Below are positions 1 to 8,273 of a stretch of DNA of 64,000 bases, piece after piece; within the stretch, counting starts at the first letter, position 1; the number at the start of each line of letters is the position of its first letter. Made by a program: the position numbers and the translations under genes. The notes below the pieces were generated by a model that was not told where the DNA came from, ran no database searches, and was given only the letters and a program-made list of their open reading frames with translations. Origin of the DNA: Streptomyces alanosinicus (lineage in GTDB: Bacteria; Actinomycetota; Actinomycetes; Streptomycetales; Streptomycetaceae); NCBI RefSeq assembly GCF_014650595.1, contig NZ_BMVG01000004.1:248001-312000 (forward strand), written 5' to 3'.

Positions 1-1
1 C

Positions 2-967
2 GGCGGCGCCAACGCCTGCACGGGCCCCAAGGGCTTCCAGGACACCCACGCCACCGCCGAAAAGGTCGCCGAGTCGCTCAACACCGCAGGTCACGATGGG
101 ACCGGCGGCCATGCCCCCGGCCATGTCGCCGTCTGCTCCACCGGTCTGATCGGTGTGCTGCTGCCGATGGACAAGCTGCTGCCCGGCGTGGACCGGGCGG
201 TGGCCCAGCTCAGCCCGCACGGCGGCGAGAAGGCCGCCATCGCCATCAAGACCACCGACACCGTCCACAAGACCTGCGTCGTGACGAGGGACGGCTGGAC
301 CGTCGGCGGCATGGCCAAGGGCGCCGGTATGCTCGCGCCCGGCCTCGCCACCATGCTGGTCGTCCTCACCACCGACGCCGACCTCGACAGCGGGGTGCTG
401 GACCGGGCCCTGCGCGCCGCGACCAGGGTCACCTTCGACCGCGTCGACTCCGACGGCTGCATGTCCACCAACGACACCGTGCTGCTGCTCGCCTCCGGCG
501 CCAGTGGCGTCACCCCCGGGTACGAGGAGTTCGCCGAGGCCGTACGGGCCGTCTGTGACGACCTCGGCCAGCAGCTGATCCGGGACGCCGAGGGCGCCAG
601 CAAGGACATCAGGGTCGAGGTGGTCAACGCGGCGAGCGAGCAGGACGCCGTGCAGGTGGGCCGGTCCATCGCCCGCAACAACCTCCTCAAGTGCGCCATC
701 CACGGCGAGGACCCCAACTGGGGCCGTGTGCTCTCCGCGATCGGCACGACCGGCGCCGCCTTCGAGCCGGACCAGCTGAACGTCGCCATCAACGGCGTCT
801 GGGTGTGCAAGAACGGCTCCGTCGGCGAGGACCGCGACCTGGTCGACATGCGCTACCGCGAGGTGCACATCGTCGCCGACCTGGCCGCGGGCACCGAGAC
901 CGCCACGATCTGGACCAACGACCTCACCGCCGACTACGTCCACGAGAACAGCGCCTACTCGTCATGA
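2..967 (+). CDS. argJ: Glutamate N-acetyltransferase / amino-acid N-acetyltransferase ArgJ, 5' end outside window
   Basis: ArgJ moves the acetyl group from N-acetylornithine to glutamate, making the arginine pathway cyclic. The reading frame is open from base 2, so the N-terminus lies upstream. Visible family signatures are [13 protein letters not shown] near the start, [15 protein letters not shown], and the self-cleavage region [14 protein letters not shown], where the Thr of ATML becomes the nucleophile of the beta chain. The C-terminal [14 protein letters not shown] is also typical. The stop overlaps the argB start by 4 bp (ATGA), so the two are translationally coupled in an argJ-argB-argD-argR operon. 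Confidence 0.96.
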   Translation, partial: GGANACTGPKGFQDTHATAEKVAESLNTAGHDGTGGHAPGHVAVCSTGLIGVLLPMDKLLPGVDRAVAQLSPHGGEKAAIAIKTTDTVHKTCVVTRDGWTVGGMAKGAGMLAPGLATMLVVLTTDADLDSGVLDRALRAATRVTFDRVDSDGCMSTNDTVLLLASGASGVTPGYEEFAEAVRAVCDDLGQQLIRDAEGASKDIRVEVVNAASEQDAVQVGRSIARNNLLKCAIHGEDPNWGRVLSAIGTTGAAFEPDQLNVAINGVWVCKNGSVGEDRDLVDMRYREVHIVADLAAGTETATIWTNDLTADYVHENSAYSS

Positions 968-1866
968 GCACCACGCGTAAGCACACCGCACTGCCCAAGG
1001 CCCAGATCCTCATCGAGGCACTGCCCTGGCTGACCCGGCACCACGGCAAGATCGTCGTCATCAAGTTCGGCGGCAATGCGATGGTGAACGAGGAGCTGAA
1101 GGCCGCCTTCGCCCAGGACGTCGTCTTCCTGCGGCACGCCGGCCTCAAGCCGGTCGTCGTGCACGGCGGCGGCCCGCAGATCAGCGCCGCCCTCGACCGG
1201 CACGGCATCGTCAGCGAGTTCAAGGCGGGCCTGCGCGTCACCACGGAGGAGGCCATGGACGTCGTCCGGATGGTCCTCGCCGGACAGGTGCAGCGCGAAC
1301 TGGTCGGCCTGCTCAACCAGCACGGGCCGCTCGCCGTCGGCCTGACCGGCGAGGACGCCCACACCATCACCGCCACCCGGCACCAGCCCGAGATCGACGG
1401 CGAACGGATCGACATCGGCCGGGTCGGCGAGATCACCGAGATCGACACGGGCGCCATCGAGGCCCTGCTCGCCGACGGCCGTATCCCGGTCGTCTCCTCG
1501 ATCGCCCGTAGTCAGGACGACGGACATGTCTACAACGTCAATGCTGATACGGCGGCTGCGGCACTCGCTGCTGCACTGGGCGCCGAAACACTCATGGTCC
1601 TCACCGACGTCGAGGGCCTCTACGAGGACTGGCCGAACTCCGACGAGGTGATCAGCCGGCTCACCGCTTCCCAACTGGAGAAGCTGCTGCCGGAGTTGAG
1701 TTCCGGCATGGTGCCGAAGATGGAGGGCTGTCTGCACGCCGTACGCGGCGGTGTGACGACCGCCCGCGTCATCGACGGCCGGGTCCAGCACTCGATCCTG
1801 CTGGAGATCTTCACCGACGAAGGCATCGGCACCATGGTCGTGCCCGACGAACAGGGGGAGTCATGA
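964..1866 (+). CDS. argB: Acetylglutamate kinase ArgB
   Basis: The 300-residue protein phosphorylates N-acetylglutamate, the second and usually feedback-controlled step of arginine synthesis. The glycine-rich nucleotide site [11 protein letters not shown] lies near residue 25 and the substrate loop [11 protein letters not shown] near residue 60, as in the amino-acid-kinase fold. The C-terminal part has [12 protein letters not shown] and GMVPKMEGC, both expected in NAGK. The start at the ATGA overlap with argJ is preferred over upstream in-frame codons because family length and the [14 protein letters not shown] start fit. It overlaps argD by 4 bp in the same way. Confidence 0.96.
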   Translation: MSTTRKHTALPKAQILIEALPWLTRHHGKIVVIKFGGNAMVNEELKAAFAQDVVFLRHAGLKPVVVHGGGPQISAALDRHGIVSEFKAGLRVTTEEAMDVVRMVLAGQVQRELVGLLNQHGPLAVGLTGEDAHTITATRHQPEIDGERIDIGRVGEITEIDTGAIEALLADGRIPVVSSIARSQDDGHVYNVNADTAAAALAAALGAETLMVLTDVEGLYEDWPNSDEVISRLTASQLEKLLPELSSGMVPKMEGCLHAVRGGVTTARVIDGRVQHSILLEIFTDEGIGTMVVPDEQGES

Positions 1867-3068
1867 GCAACCAGGAACTGACCCAGCGCTGGCAGGGCGC
1901 GCTCATGCACAACTACGGCACCCCGCGCCTGCCCCTCGTGCGCGGCGCGGGTGTGAAGGTGTGGGACGCCGAGGGCCGCGAGTACCACGACTTCGTCGGC
2001 GGCATCGCCACCAACGCCCTCGGCCACGCCCACCCCGCGATCGTCGAGGCCGTCAGCCGGCAGATCGGGCAGCTCGGCCACGTCTCCAACTTCTTCATGG
2101 CCGAGCCCACCGTCGCCCTCGCCGAACGGCTCCTGACGCTCTTCGGCCGCGAGGGCAGGGTCTTCTTCTGCAACTCCGGCGCCGAGGCCAACGAGGCCGC
2201 CTTCAAGATCGGCCGGCTCACCGGGCGCACCCACATGGTCGCCACCGACGGCGGTTTCCACGGCCGTACGATGGGCGCCCTCGCGCTCACCGGCCAGCCC
2301 GCCAAGCAGGACCCGTTCAGGCCGCTGCCCGCGGACGTCACCCATGTGCCCTACGGCGACGCGCAGGCGCTCGCCGCGGCGGTCACCGAGGAGACCGCCC
2401 TGGTGGTCATCGAGCCGGTCCAGGGCGAGAACGGGGTGGTGGTGCCCCCGGCCGGCTATCTGAAGGCCGCCCGCGCGATCACCGCCGCCACCGGCGCGCT
2501 GCTGGTCCTGGACGAGGTGCAGACCGGCATCGGCCGCACCGGGACCTGGTTCGAGTACCAGGCCCACGAGGGGGTGCTCCCCGATGTCGTCACCCTCGCC
2601 AAGCAGCTCGGCGGCGGACTGCCGCTCGGCGCCACCGTGGCCTTCGGCCGGGCCGCCGAACTGCTCCGGCCCGGCCAGCACGGCACCACCTTCGGCGGCA
2701 ACCCGGTCGCCTGCGCCGCCGGACTCGCCGTCCTCGACACCATCGCGGCCGAGGGACTGCTGGAGAACGTCAAGCGGCAGGGCGAGAAGCTCCGCGAGGG
2801 AATCGAGGGGCTGGGCCACCCGTTGATCGATTTTGTACGAGGTGCCGGCCTGCTCCTGGGTATCGTGCTCACCGGGCCCCACGCACCGCAGGTGCAGCAG
2901 GCGGCCCAGGAGGCCGGGTTCCTGGTGAACGCGCCCGCCCCGGACGTCGTACGGCTGATGCCGCCGCTGAACCTCCACGACGACGAGGTGGGTGCCTTCC
3001 TCCAGGCACTGCCCGGCATCCTCGACGCGGCGAACCCAGTGAATGGGGACGGACGATCCGGAGAATGA
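1863..3068 (+). CDS. argD: Acetylornithine aminotransferase ArgD
   Basis: This 401-residue class-III PLP aminotransferase converts N-acetylglutamate semialdehyde to N-acetylornithine. Visible hallmarks are [14 protein letters not shown] (phosphate-binding region), [14 protein letters not shown] (the Asp that pairs with the pyridine nitrogen) and [15 protein letters not shown], whose Lys forms the Schiff base. Length and motif order are normal. The start overlaps the argB stop by 4 bp, and the gene ends just upstream of argR with no terminator between them, so the four genes are probably co-transcribed. Confidence 0.96.
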   Translation: MSNQELTQRWQGALMHNYGTPRLPLVRGAGVKVWDAEGREYHDFVGGIATNALGHAHPAIVEAVSRQIGQLGHVSNFFMAEPTVALAERLLTLFGREGRVFFCNSGAEANEAAFKIGRLTGRTHMVATDGGFHGRTMGALALTGQPAKQDPFRPLPADVTHVPYGDAQALAAAVTEETALVVIEPVQGENGVVVPPAGYLKAARAITAATGALLVLDEVQTGIGRTGTWFEYQAHEGVLPDVVTLAKQLGGGLPLGATVAFGRAAELLRPGQHGTTFGGNPVACAAGLAVLDTIAAEGLLENVKRQGEKLREGIEGLGHPLIDFVRGAGLLLGIVLTGPHAPQVQQAAQEAGFLVNAPAPDVVRLMPPLNLHDDEVGAFLQALPGILDAANPVNGDGRSGE

Positions 3069-3075
3069 GACGACG

Positions 3076-3621
3076 ATGAGCCAGGCGCAGGACCACGAGC
3101 AGGCGGCGGGGGCCGGACCCGCCGTGCCGCAGACCCGTACCGCGCGGCACCGGCGGATCGTGGACATCCTCAACCGGCAGGCGGTGCGCTCGCAGAGCCA
3201 GCTGGCGAAGCTGCTCGCCGACGACGGGCTGAACGTCACCCAGGCGACGCTCTCCCGGGACCTCGACGAGCTGAACGCGGTGAAGATCCGCAACACCGAC
3301 GGCGAGCTGATCTACGCGGTGCCGAGCGAGGGCGGCTTCCGCACCCCCCGCGCGCCGCTCGGGGAGTCGGCGAAGGAGGAGCGGATGCGGCGGCTCTCCC
3401 AGGAGCTGCTGATCTCCGCGGAGGCCTCCGCGAACCTCGTGGTCCTGCGCACCCCGCCGGGGGCGGCCCAGTTCCTGGCCTCGGCCATCGACCAGGCCGA
3501 ACTGCACGACATCCTCGGCACCATCGCCGGTGACGACACCCTGATGCTGATCAGCCGCAATCCGACCGGCGGACAGGCCCTCGCGGACCACATGCTGCGA
3601 CTGGCGCAGAACGGACACTGA
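3076..3621 (+). CDS. argR: Arginine repressor ArgR
   Basis: The 181-residue ArgR protein has an N-terminal winged helix ([25 protein letters not shown]) split here as SQSQLAKLL and TQATLSRDL, and a C-terminal oligomerisation and arginine-binding domain with [20 protein letters not shown] and [10 protein letters not shown]. An ATG 33 bp further upstream is in frame and overlaps argD. The ATG at 3076 is preferred because MSQAQDHEQ is a typical Streptomyces ArgR start and a GGAG lies at 3060-3063. It probably autoregulates this operon and represses argG, where matching operator-like palindromes are present. Its stop codon lies in the first unit of a decaying 20-bp tandem repeat. Confidence 0.95.
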   Translation: MSQAQDHEQAAGAGPAVPQTRTARHRRIVDILNRQAVRSQSQLAKLLADDGLNVTQATLSRDLDELNAVKIRNTDGELIYAVPSEGGFRTPRAPLGESAKEERMRRLSQELLISAEASANLVVLRTPPGAAQFLASAIDQAELHDILGTIAGDDTLMLISRNPTGGQALADHMLRLAQNGH

Positions 3622-3683
3622 GCGCGCAGAGCGGACACTGAGCCCGCGGAACAGGCGCTGAGCACGGCGAACGGGCGCCGAGC
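3604..3683. repeat. 20-bp tandem repeat spanning the argR stop codon
   Basis: Four consecutive 20-bp units can be aligned: 3604-3623, 3624-3643, 3644-3663 and 3664-3683. Each ends in a variant of cactgagc or cgctgagc. The first two differ at one position and the later ones are more diverged. The argR stop (TGA, 3619-3621) is in unit 1, so later units repeat the stop in shifted frames. No hairpin terminator is evident. This looks like old slipped-strand duplication. Confidence 0.75.
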
Positions 3684-3722
3684 CCGCATGCGGCGGCCCG
3701 CCCGGCGGCGGAGAATGGGAAT

Positions 3723-4379
3723 GTGATCTTCCGCGGCGGGCGGGCAGGTGGGCGGGCAATCCCCTGGCGGCCGTCGTCCGTATACAGAGGTGTGTCGGGT
3801 TTCCGGTCCCCCGTGGACCGTCTCCCGGACGAGGCTCTGCTGTCCGGGCTGGCCACCGGTGATCCGGAACTCGCGGTCGTCTTCGTACGAAGGTTCCAGC
3901 GCCGGGTCTTCGGGGTCGCCATGGCCGTCACCGGGGATGAACAACTCGCCGAGGACGTCGCCCAGTCGACGTTCGAGCGGGCGTGGCGGCACGCCCAGAT
4001 CTACGACTCGCGCCGCGGCTCGGTCACCACCTGGCTGACGACCATCGCGCACAACCTCGCCGTCGACGCCGTCCGGGCGCGGCGGACCGAGCCGATGGCG
4101 CCCGAGGACCTCGACGCTGTCATCGGCGTCGTGACCGAGACCCCCGAGCAGTGGGCACTGGCCGACGAGACCGCCGCCCAGCTGCGGGCCGCCGTGGCCC
4201 GGCTGCCCCGGGAACAGGCGCGGGCCCTGGTGATGGCGGGCATCTACGGAATGACGGCCCAGCAGATCGCCGACGCGGAGCGGATCCCGCTCGGCACCGC
4301 CAAGACGCGGATCAGGGCCGCCATGGCGAAACTGCGCACCACACTCGCGTCTCCGAAGCGAGGCGACCATGTCCGGTGA
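3723..4379 (+). CDS. ECF-type RNA polymerase sigma factor
   Basis: The 218-residue protein has a sigma-70 region 2 (LAEDVAQSTFERAWRHA, then SVTTWLTTIAHNLAVDAVRARR) and a region 4 helix-turn-helix (LPREQARALVMAGIYGMTAQQIADAE, ending GTAKTRIRAAMAKLR). It lacks regions 1 and 3, as in extracytoplasmic-function sigma factors. The start is uncertain: GTG 3723 follows GGAG about ten bases upstream, and a GTG at 3792 is possible. The stop overlaps the anti-sigma gene by 11 bp, so the pair is translationally coupled and the next protein very probably holds this sigma inactive. Confidence 0.9.
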   Translation: MIFRGGRAGGRAIPWRPSSVYRGVSGFRSPVDRLPDEALLSGLATGDPELAVVFVRRFQRRVFGVAMAVTGDEQLAEDVAQSTFERAWRHAQIYDSRRGSVTTWLTTIAHNLAVDAVRARRTEPMAPEDLDAVIGVVTETPEQWALADETAAQLRAAVARLPREQARALVMAGIYGMTAQQIADAERIPLGTAKTRIRAAMAKLRTTLASPKRGDHVR

Positions 4380-5133
4380 CATGAACTGCGGCAGGCTGCG
4401 GGAGATCGGCGCCGAGCTGGCGCTGGGTGTGCTGCCCGGCCGCGAGCGCGCCGAGGCGGTCGCCCATCTGGACCGGTGCGCGAACTGCCGGGAGTACGTC
4501 CGCCAACTCACCCTGGTCGGCGACCGGCTGATCGGCCTGCTGCCGGAGCGCGAGCCGCCCCCCGGGTTCGAGACCCGGGCGGCACGCCTGCCGGCCCGGC
4601 AGGCGCCGGCGCACGAGGCCCCCGCCGGCGCCGCCGACCGGGCCTTCCGGCACCTGCGCGGGCGCGCCCGGCGGGCCCGGCTGCGGCTCGCGGCCGTCGC
4701 CACCGCGCTCACCGTCGCCGTCGGCTTCGCCGGCTGGGGGATCGGCACGGCGGTCGAGGAGGTCCTCGCCTCGTCCGCGCCGGCCGCCGAGTCGGAGCTC
4801 ATGCTGGTCGGGGACATGACCTCGACCGTGGGCGGCGAGACCGTCGGCGAGGTCTACGCCCACCCCGGAACCCCCGGCTGGATCTTCGTGTCCGTCGGCC
4901 TCACCGGTCCGCACGCCTCGTACACCGGCAAGGTCACCTGCCTGCTCGAACACGCCGACGGCAGGATCGTGCGGGTCGGCGACTTCACCCTGAACGGCGG
5001 ACGCGGCGAGTGGGGCGTGGCCGCTCCCGGCGATCTCTCGACCCTCTCCGGCGCCCGGCTGACCATGCCCGACGGCACGGTCCTCGCCACGGCCCATCTG
5101 CAGAAGGGGCAGGTCGTGGAGCCGGAGAAGTGA
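4369..5133 (+). CDS. Membrane anti-sigma factor with zinc-finger (ZAS) domain
   Basis: The 254-residue protein starts with an anti-sigma domain carrying H-x3-C-x2-C (HLDRCANCREY, residues 34-44), the ZAS zinc site that binds the cognate ECF sigma. A membrane segment, LRLAAVATALTVAVGFAGWG, follows near residues 105-125. The outer C-terminal part, about 125 residues, has a beta-rich sensing-domain look (VGEVYAHPGTPGWIFVSVG). It overlaps the sigma gene upstream, which argues for a sigma/anti-sigma pair. The signal sensed cannot be read from the sequence. The stop codon sits in a 13-bp tandem repeat. Confidence 0.88.
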   Translation: MSGDMNCGRLREIGAELALGVLPGRERAEAVAHLDRCANCREYVRQLTLVGDRLIGLLPEREPPPGFETRAARLPARQAPAHEAPAGAADRAFRHLRGRARRARLRLAAVATALTVAVGFAGWGIGTAVEEVLASSAPAAESELMLVGDMTSTVGGETVGEVYAHPGTPGWIFVSVGLTGPHASYTGKVTCLLEHADGRIVRVGDFTLNGGRGEWGVAAPGDLSTLSGARLTMPDGTVLATAHLQKGQVVEPEK

Positions 5134-5203
5134 ACCGGCCGAGTGAAACGGTCGAGTGGACCGGCCGGGTGAACGGGACGAGTGAACCGGACGGGTGAGC
5201 CGG
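5130..5203. repeat. 13-bp tandem repeat spanning the anti-sigma stop codon
   Basis: Five 13-bp units, variants of gtgaaccggccga, run head to tail at 5130-5142, 5143-5155, 5156-5168, 5169-5181 and 5182-5194, with a partial sixth to 5203. The TGA of the anti-sigma gene is inside unit 1. The array fills almost the whole gap to the convergent kinase-like gene. It is not a perfect hairpin, so a terminator role is unproven. Confidence 0.8.
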
Positions 5204-5216
5204 GGGCGGGCACCGG

Positions 5217-6092
5217 TCAGGGAAGCGGCGGCAGGGCCGACCCCAGCGCCGCGGCCAGCTCGGCGACCGTGGGCCGCGCCGCCGGGTCGGCCCGCAGACA
5301 GGCGTCGACGGAGGTGGCCAGCGCGGGCGGCAGCCGCCTTCGGGACGCGATCGGCGGGGCCGGTTCCGGCGCCTGCGGACACCGCTCGTCCGGGCCGGTG
5401 CCGCCGGACCCGGACCCGGACTCGGATTCGGATTCGGATTCGCCCGTGCTCTCCGCGTCGTCGAACGGCCCCGCACCGCACGCGACCTCGTACAGGGTGA
5501 CGCCGATGCCCCACACGTCGGCGGCGGCCGTCAGCGGACCGCCACGCGCCTGCTCCGGCGCGAGATAGCCGCGCGTGCCCACCCCGGCGGGCGCCGGTCC
5601 GGGCGGCCGGGCGACACTCAGGTCCAGCACCTTGGCATGCCCGCGCTCCACCACCACATTGGCCGGCTTCAGGTCCAGGTGCAGCAGGCCCCGGCCGTGC
5701 AGATAGTGGACCGCCGAGCACAACTGCGTGCCGAGGAGCGCCACGTCGGCGGCGGCCGTCCGGCGCCGCAGCCGGTGCACGAGGTGGGCCAGCGTCTCCC
5801 CGGTCAGTGTCTCCAGGACGACCAGCGGCCTGGGCGAGTCGACGGTCTCGTACCCCCGGACCAGGTGCGGATGGCTGAACTCCCGTAGCCACCGCCCCTC
5901 CCGCAGCAGCCGCTCGCCGAGCCGCTCCGCGTCCCGCAGGTCCGGCCGCACGACCTTGATCACACACCGGCAGGCGCGTTCCTCGCTCCACGCGTCGTAC
6001 ACGTCGAGCCAGCCGGTGCGGGCCAGATGCGCGAGGACCTCGTACCCGGGCACCGGTTCCGTGCCCGCCGCGAGCGGCGCGGGGCCGCTCAT
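5217..6092 (-). CDS. Serine/threonine-protein-kinase-like protein, single domain
   Basis: The 291-residue protein has a kinase fold: VIK lysine (CRCVIKVVRP, near residue 47), catalytic loop HGRGLLHLDLKPANVV (HLD in place of HRD), then LDLSVARPPG where DFG would be (DLS), and GTRGYLAPEQARGG as the APE motif. The glycine-rich loop is degenerate (LARTGWLDVYDAW). There is no transmembrane segment or sensor domain. An acidic run, ESESESESGSGSGG, interrupts the C-lobe. The start overlaps the stop of the upstream ABC exporter by 4 bp, so it belongs to the His-rich peptide/exporter unit. It may be an active kinase with an altered DFG or a modified-function kinase fold. Confidence 0.82.
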   Translation of the reverse strand: MSGPAPLAAGTEPVPGYEVLAHLARTGWLDVYDAWSEERACRCVIKVVRPDLRDAERLGERLLREGRWLREFSHPHLVRGYETVDSPRPLVVLETLTGETLAHLVHRLRRRTAAADVALLGTQLCSAVHYLHGRGLLHLDLKPANVVVERGHAKVLDLSVARPPGPAPAGVGTRGYLAPEQARGGPLTAAADVWGIGVTLYEVACGAGPFDDAESTGESESESESGSGSGGTGPDERCPQAPEPAPPIASRRRLPPALATSVDACLRADPAARPTVAELAAALGSALPPLP

Positions 6093-7903
6093 GAGAGCAC
6101 CGTGCCCGCGCTCAGCCGGTGCAGCGAGGCGTATGCTCCCCGGCCGCGCAGCAGATCGTCGTGGGCGCCGAGTTCCACGACCCGGCCGTGATCGAGCACC
6201 ACGATCCGGGTGGCGTCGCGGACGGTCAGCAGGTTGTGGGAGATGACGACGGTGGTCCGGCCGGCCATGAGGCGGCGCAGCGGATCCATGATCCGTCGGC
6301 CGGAGCGCACATCGAGCCCGGTGGTGGGCTCGTCCAGCAGCAGCACCGGCGCGTCCCTGATCATCGCGCGGGCGATCGCCAGCCGCTGGCACTGCCCGCC
6401 GGACAGGGTGCGGCCACGCTGGCCCACCAGGGTGTCGTAGCCCTCCGGGAGCCGCTCGATGAACGCGTGGGCGTCCGCCGCGCGGGCCGCCGCGACGATG
6501 TCCGCCTCGCTCGCCCCCCGCCGGCCGTAGGCGATGTTCTCCCGCACCGTGCCGTGGAAGACGAGCGTCTCCTGCAGCACCACCGCGACGCTGTCCCGTA
6601 CGTCGGACAGCCGTAGCTGCCGCAGATCGGTCCCGTCGAGCCGGACGGCCCCCCGGTCGGGGTCGTAGAAGCGCAACTGGAGCTTGGCGAGTGTGGACTT
6701 GCCGGCCCCGCTGGCCCCGACCAGCGCCATCGTCTCGCCCGGGGCCACATGGAAGGACACGTCCGACAGCGCCCACGAGGAGGCACCCGGATAGCGGAAC
6801 CAGACGCCGTCGAAGTCCACCTCGCCCCGCGCCCGGCCGGTCCGCCGGGCACCGGGGACCTCGGCGACCTGCGGGCGCTGGTCCAGCAGCTCGATGATCC
6901 GTTCGGCCGAGGCGGCGGCCGCGTAGAAGGCCGTGCCCAGCCCGGACAGGCCGTGGACCGGGCCGTAGAGCCTGCCGATCAGCGCCAGGAAGACCAGCAG
7001 TCCGCCGAGCGTGAGCTGGCCCTGGGCCAGCTTCCAGGTGCCGAGGCCCATGACCGCGAGGGCCCCGGTCACCTCGATGATCTCGACGACGGGCCGGTAG
7101 ACGGCCCGGATCCGCACCGAGGCCATCGCCGCCCGGAACCTGCCCAGGTTCTCCCGGTCGAACCGGGCCGCCTCCCAGCCCTGCCGGTTGTACGCCTGCA
7201 CCAGGGCGACATTGCCGAGCGACTCCTCGGCGACGGCGCTGAGCGAGCCGCCGCGCCGCCGCCGCTCCCGCGAGGCCACCCTGGTCAGCCGCGCGAAGTG
7301 CCGTGCCGCGGCCCAGAACACCGGCACGACGACGAGGGCGAGCAGGGTCAGGTCCCACCGCAGATAGAACAACAGGCCCAGGAACACGCCCAGTTGGGCG
7401 ACGTAGTAGAGGGCGTCCGCCACCCCCGAGAGCAGGAACGTCTCGACCGCGTCGACGTCCCCCGTGATGCGGGACAGCACATCGCCGAGCCGGCGGCGCT
7501 CGAAGAAGCCGAGCGAGAGCCCCTGGACGTGCCGGAACACAGCGGAGCGCAAGGAGAGCAGGAAGCGCTCGCCGACCCAGGTGGACGTCACCTCGTCGGC
7601 GAACCCCAGCACCCCGGAGCAGACGACGAGCCCGAGACAGACCGGCGCGATCCACAGCAGCGGGCGGAGGTCGCGCGGGACGAGCACACCGTCCACGAGG
7701 GTCTTGAAGAGCCAGATCTCCGCGGCGTCGACGGCGGGTCCGGCCAGGCTGAACAGGAGCACGGGGACGAGCCAGCGGCGGCCGCCGCGGGTGTACGGCC
7801 AGAACCGCCGGAACACCTCACGCGGCGGGACGGCGGGCGCGGCCGCGACGACACCGCCGCCGGCCTCGCCCACCGCAAGGAGACGGCGCAGCACGGGCAC
7901 CAT
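6089..7903 (-). CDS. ABC transporter, fused permease and ATPase (exporter type)
   Basis: The 604-residue half-transporter has a six-helix exporter membrane domain (residues about 45-340) followed by an ATPase domain with Walker A GASGAGKST, signature TLSGGQCQRLAIARA and Walker B VLLLDEPTTGLD, then a switch His (VVISHN). It has no N-terminal C39 peptidase, so it would not itself cleave a leader. The start at 7903 follows GAGGAA with good spacing, and longer in-frame starts run into the His-rich gene. Upstream lie the His-rich peptide gene and a 12-bp hairpin, and downstream the kinase-like gene overlaps by 4 bp. A role in exporting the His-rich peptide is inferred from position only. Confidence 0.9.
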   Translation of the reverse strand: MVPVLRRLLAVGEAGGGVVAAAPAVPPREVFRRFWPYTRGGRRWLVPVLLFSLAGPAVDAAEIWLFKTLVDGVLVPRDLRPLLWIAPVCLGLVVCSGVLGFADEVTSTWVGERFLLSLRSAVFRHVQGLSLGFFERRRLGDVLSRITGDVDAVETFLLSGVADALYYVAQLGVFLGLLFYLRWDLTLLALVVVPVFWAAARHFARLTRVASRERRRRGGSLSAVAEESLGNVALVQAYNRQGWEAARFDRENLGRFRAAMASVRIRAVYRPVVEIIEVTGALAVMGLGTWKLAQGQLTLGGLLVFLALIGRLYGPVHGLSGLGTAFYAAAASAERIIELLDQRPQVAEVPGARRTGRARGEVDFDGVWFRYPGASSWALSDVSFHVAPGETMALVGASGAGKSTLAKLQLRFYDPDRGAVRLDGTDLRQLRLSDVRDSVAVVLQETLVFHGTVRENIAYGRRGASEADIVAAARAADAHAFIERLPEGYDTLVGQRGRTLSGGQCQRLAIARAMIRDAPVLLLDEPTTGLDVRSGRRIMDPLRRLMAGRTTVVISHNLLTVRDATRIVVLDHGRVVELGAHDDLLRGRGAYASLHRLSAGTVLS

Positions 7904-7924
7904 GGCACGCGTTCCTCGGAGATC

Positions 7925-7964
7925 GGCTGAGCGGACAGGGCCCAGGCCGCCGGTCCGCTCAGCC
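7925..7964 (-). terminator. Strong hairpin between the His-rich gene and the ABC exporter
   Basis: Perfect 12-bp arms, ggctgagcggac at 7925-7936 and gtccgctcagcc at 7953-7964, enclose a 16-nt loop. There is no clear U-run, so it may be a partial terminator or mRNA-stabilising stem. Such stems often make the first gene more abundant than later ones, which would suit a small abundant peptide. Confidence 0.65.
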
Positions 7965-7976
7965 TGGTGTGCGATC

Positions 7977-8144
7977 TCAGTAGCGGTCGTGGTCGTGGTC
8001 GTGGCGGTCGCCGTGGTCGTGGCGGTGGCCGTGGTGGTGATCGTGATCGTGGTGGTGACTGTGGCGGTGGCCGTGGCCGTGCCGCGAGGTGTCCTTCCCG
8101 TGGTCACCGCGGAGGGCCGGCAGGAGAGCGTTGAAGACAGCCAT
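7977..8144 (-). CDS. Histidine-rich 55-residue peptide
   Basis: The small protein starts MAVFNALLPALRGDHGKDTS and then changes abruptly to a tail of His alternating with Asp, Gly and Arg, ending HDHDHDRY. Eighteen of 55 residues are His. The ATG is preceded by gggaggaacacc, an excellent ribosome site, so this is a real gene and not a by-product of the repetitive DNA. The N-terminal 12 residues could be an amphipathic helix and the tail should bind Ni, Zn, Cu or Fe. It is the first gene of a leftward unit with an ABC exporter and a kinase-like protein. Function unknown: metal-binding or secreted peptide, or modified-peptide precursor, are the options. Confidence 0.8.
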   Translation of the reverse strand: MAVFNALLPALRGDHGKDTSRHGHGHRHSHHHDHDHHHGHRHDHGDRHDHDHDRY

Positions 8145-8166
8145 GGTGTTCCTCCCGAAACTCGCT

Positions 8167-8190
8167 GTATCTGGGATACGTCCCGGGACG
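8167..8190 (-). promoter_or_regulatory. Adjacent palindromes upstream of the His-rich gene
   Basis: Two abutting palindromes lie about 25-45 bp before the His-rich start: gtatc-tgg-gatac at 8167-8179 and the perfect 12-mer cgtcccgggacg at 8179-8190. Their place, between the end of apbE and the ribosome site, suits an operator for a metal- or stress-responsive regulator. No regulator family is assigned. Confidence 0.45.
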
Positions 8191-8273
8191 GGAAACGGAT
8201 GGCTCCCCGGCGAAAAAAGTCGCCCGCAATGTCGTGGAGGTCATGGATGCCGTTCCGTCACCCTGGCCTCTCG

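Noticed and set aside
5217..7655. One long minus-strand frame of 812 codons across the kinase-like and ABC genes
   Set aside because: The kinase-like protein starts cleanly at 6092 with a 4-bp overlap, and the upstream part is the ABC gene read out of frame.
7981..8100. Val/Ala- or Thr-rich ORFs on both strands over the His-rich gene
   Set aside because: They arise from the gtg/gtc-rich repeats. Only the His-rich frame has a ribosome site (gggagg) and a clean start and stop.
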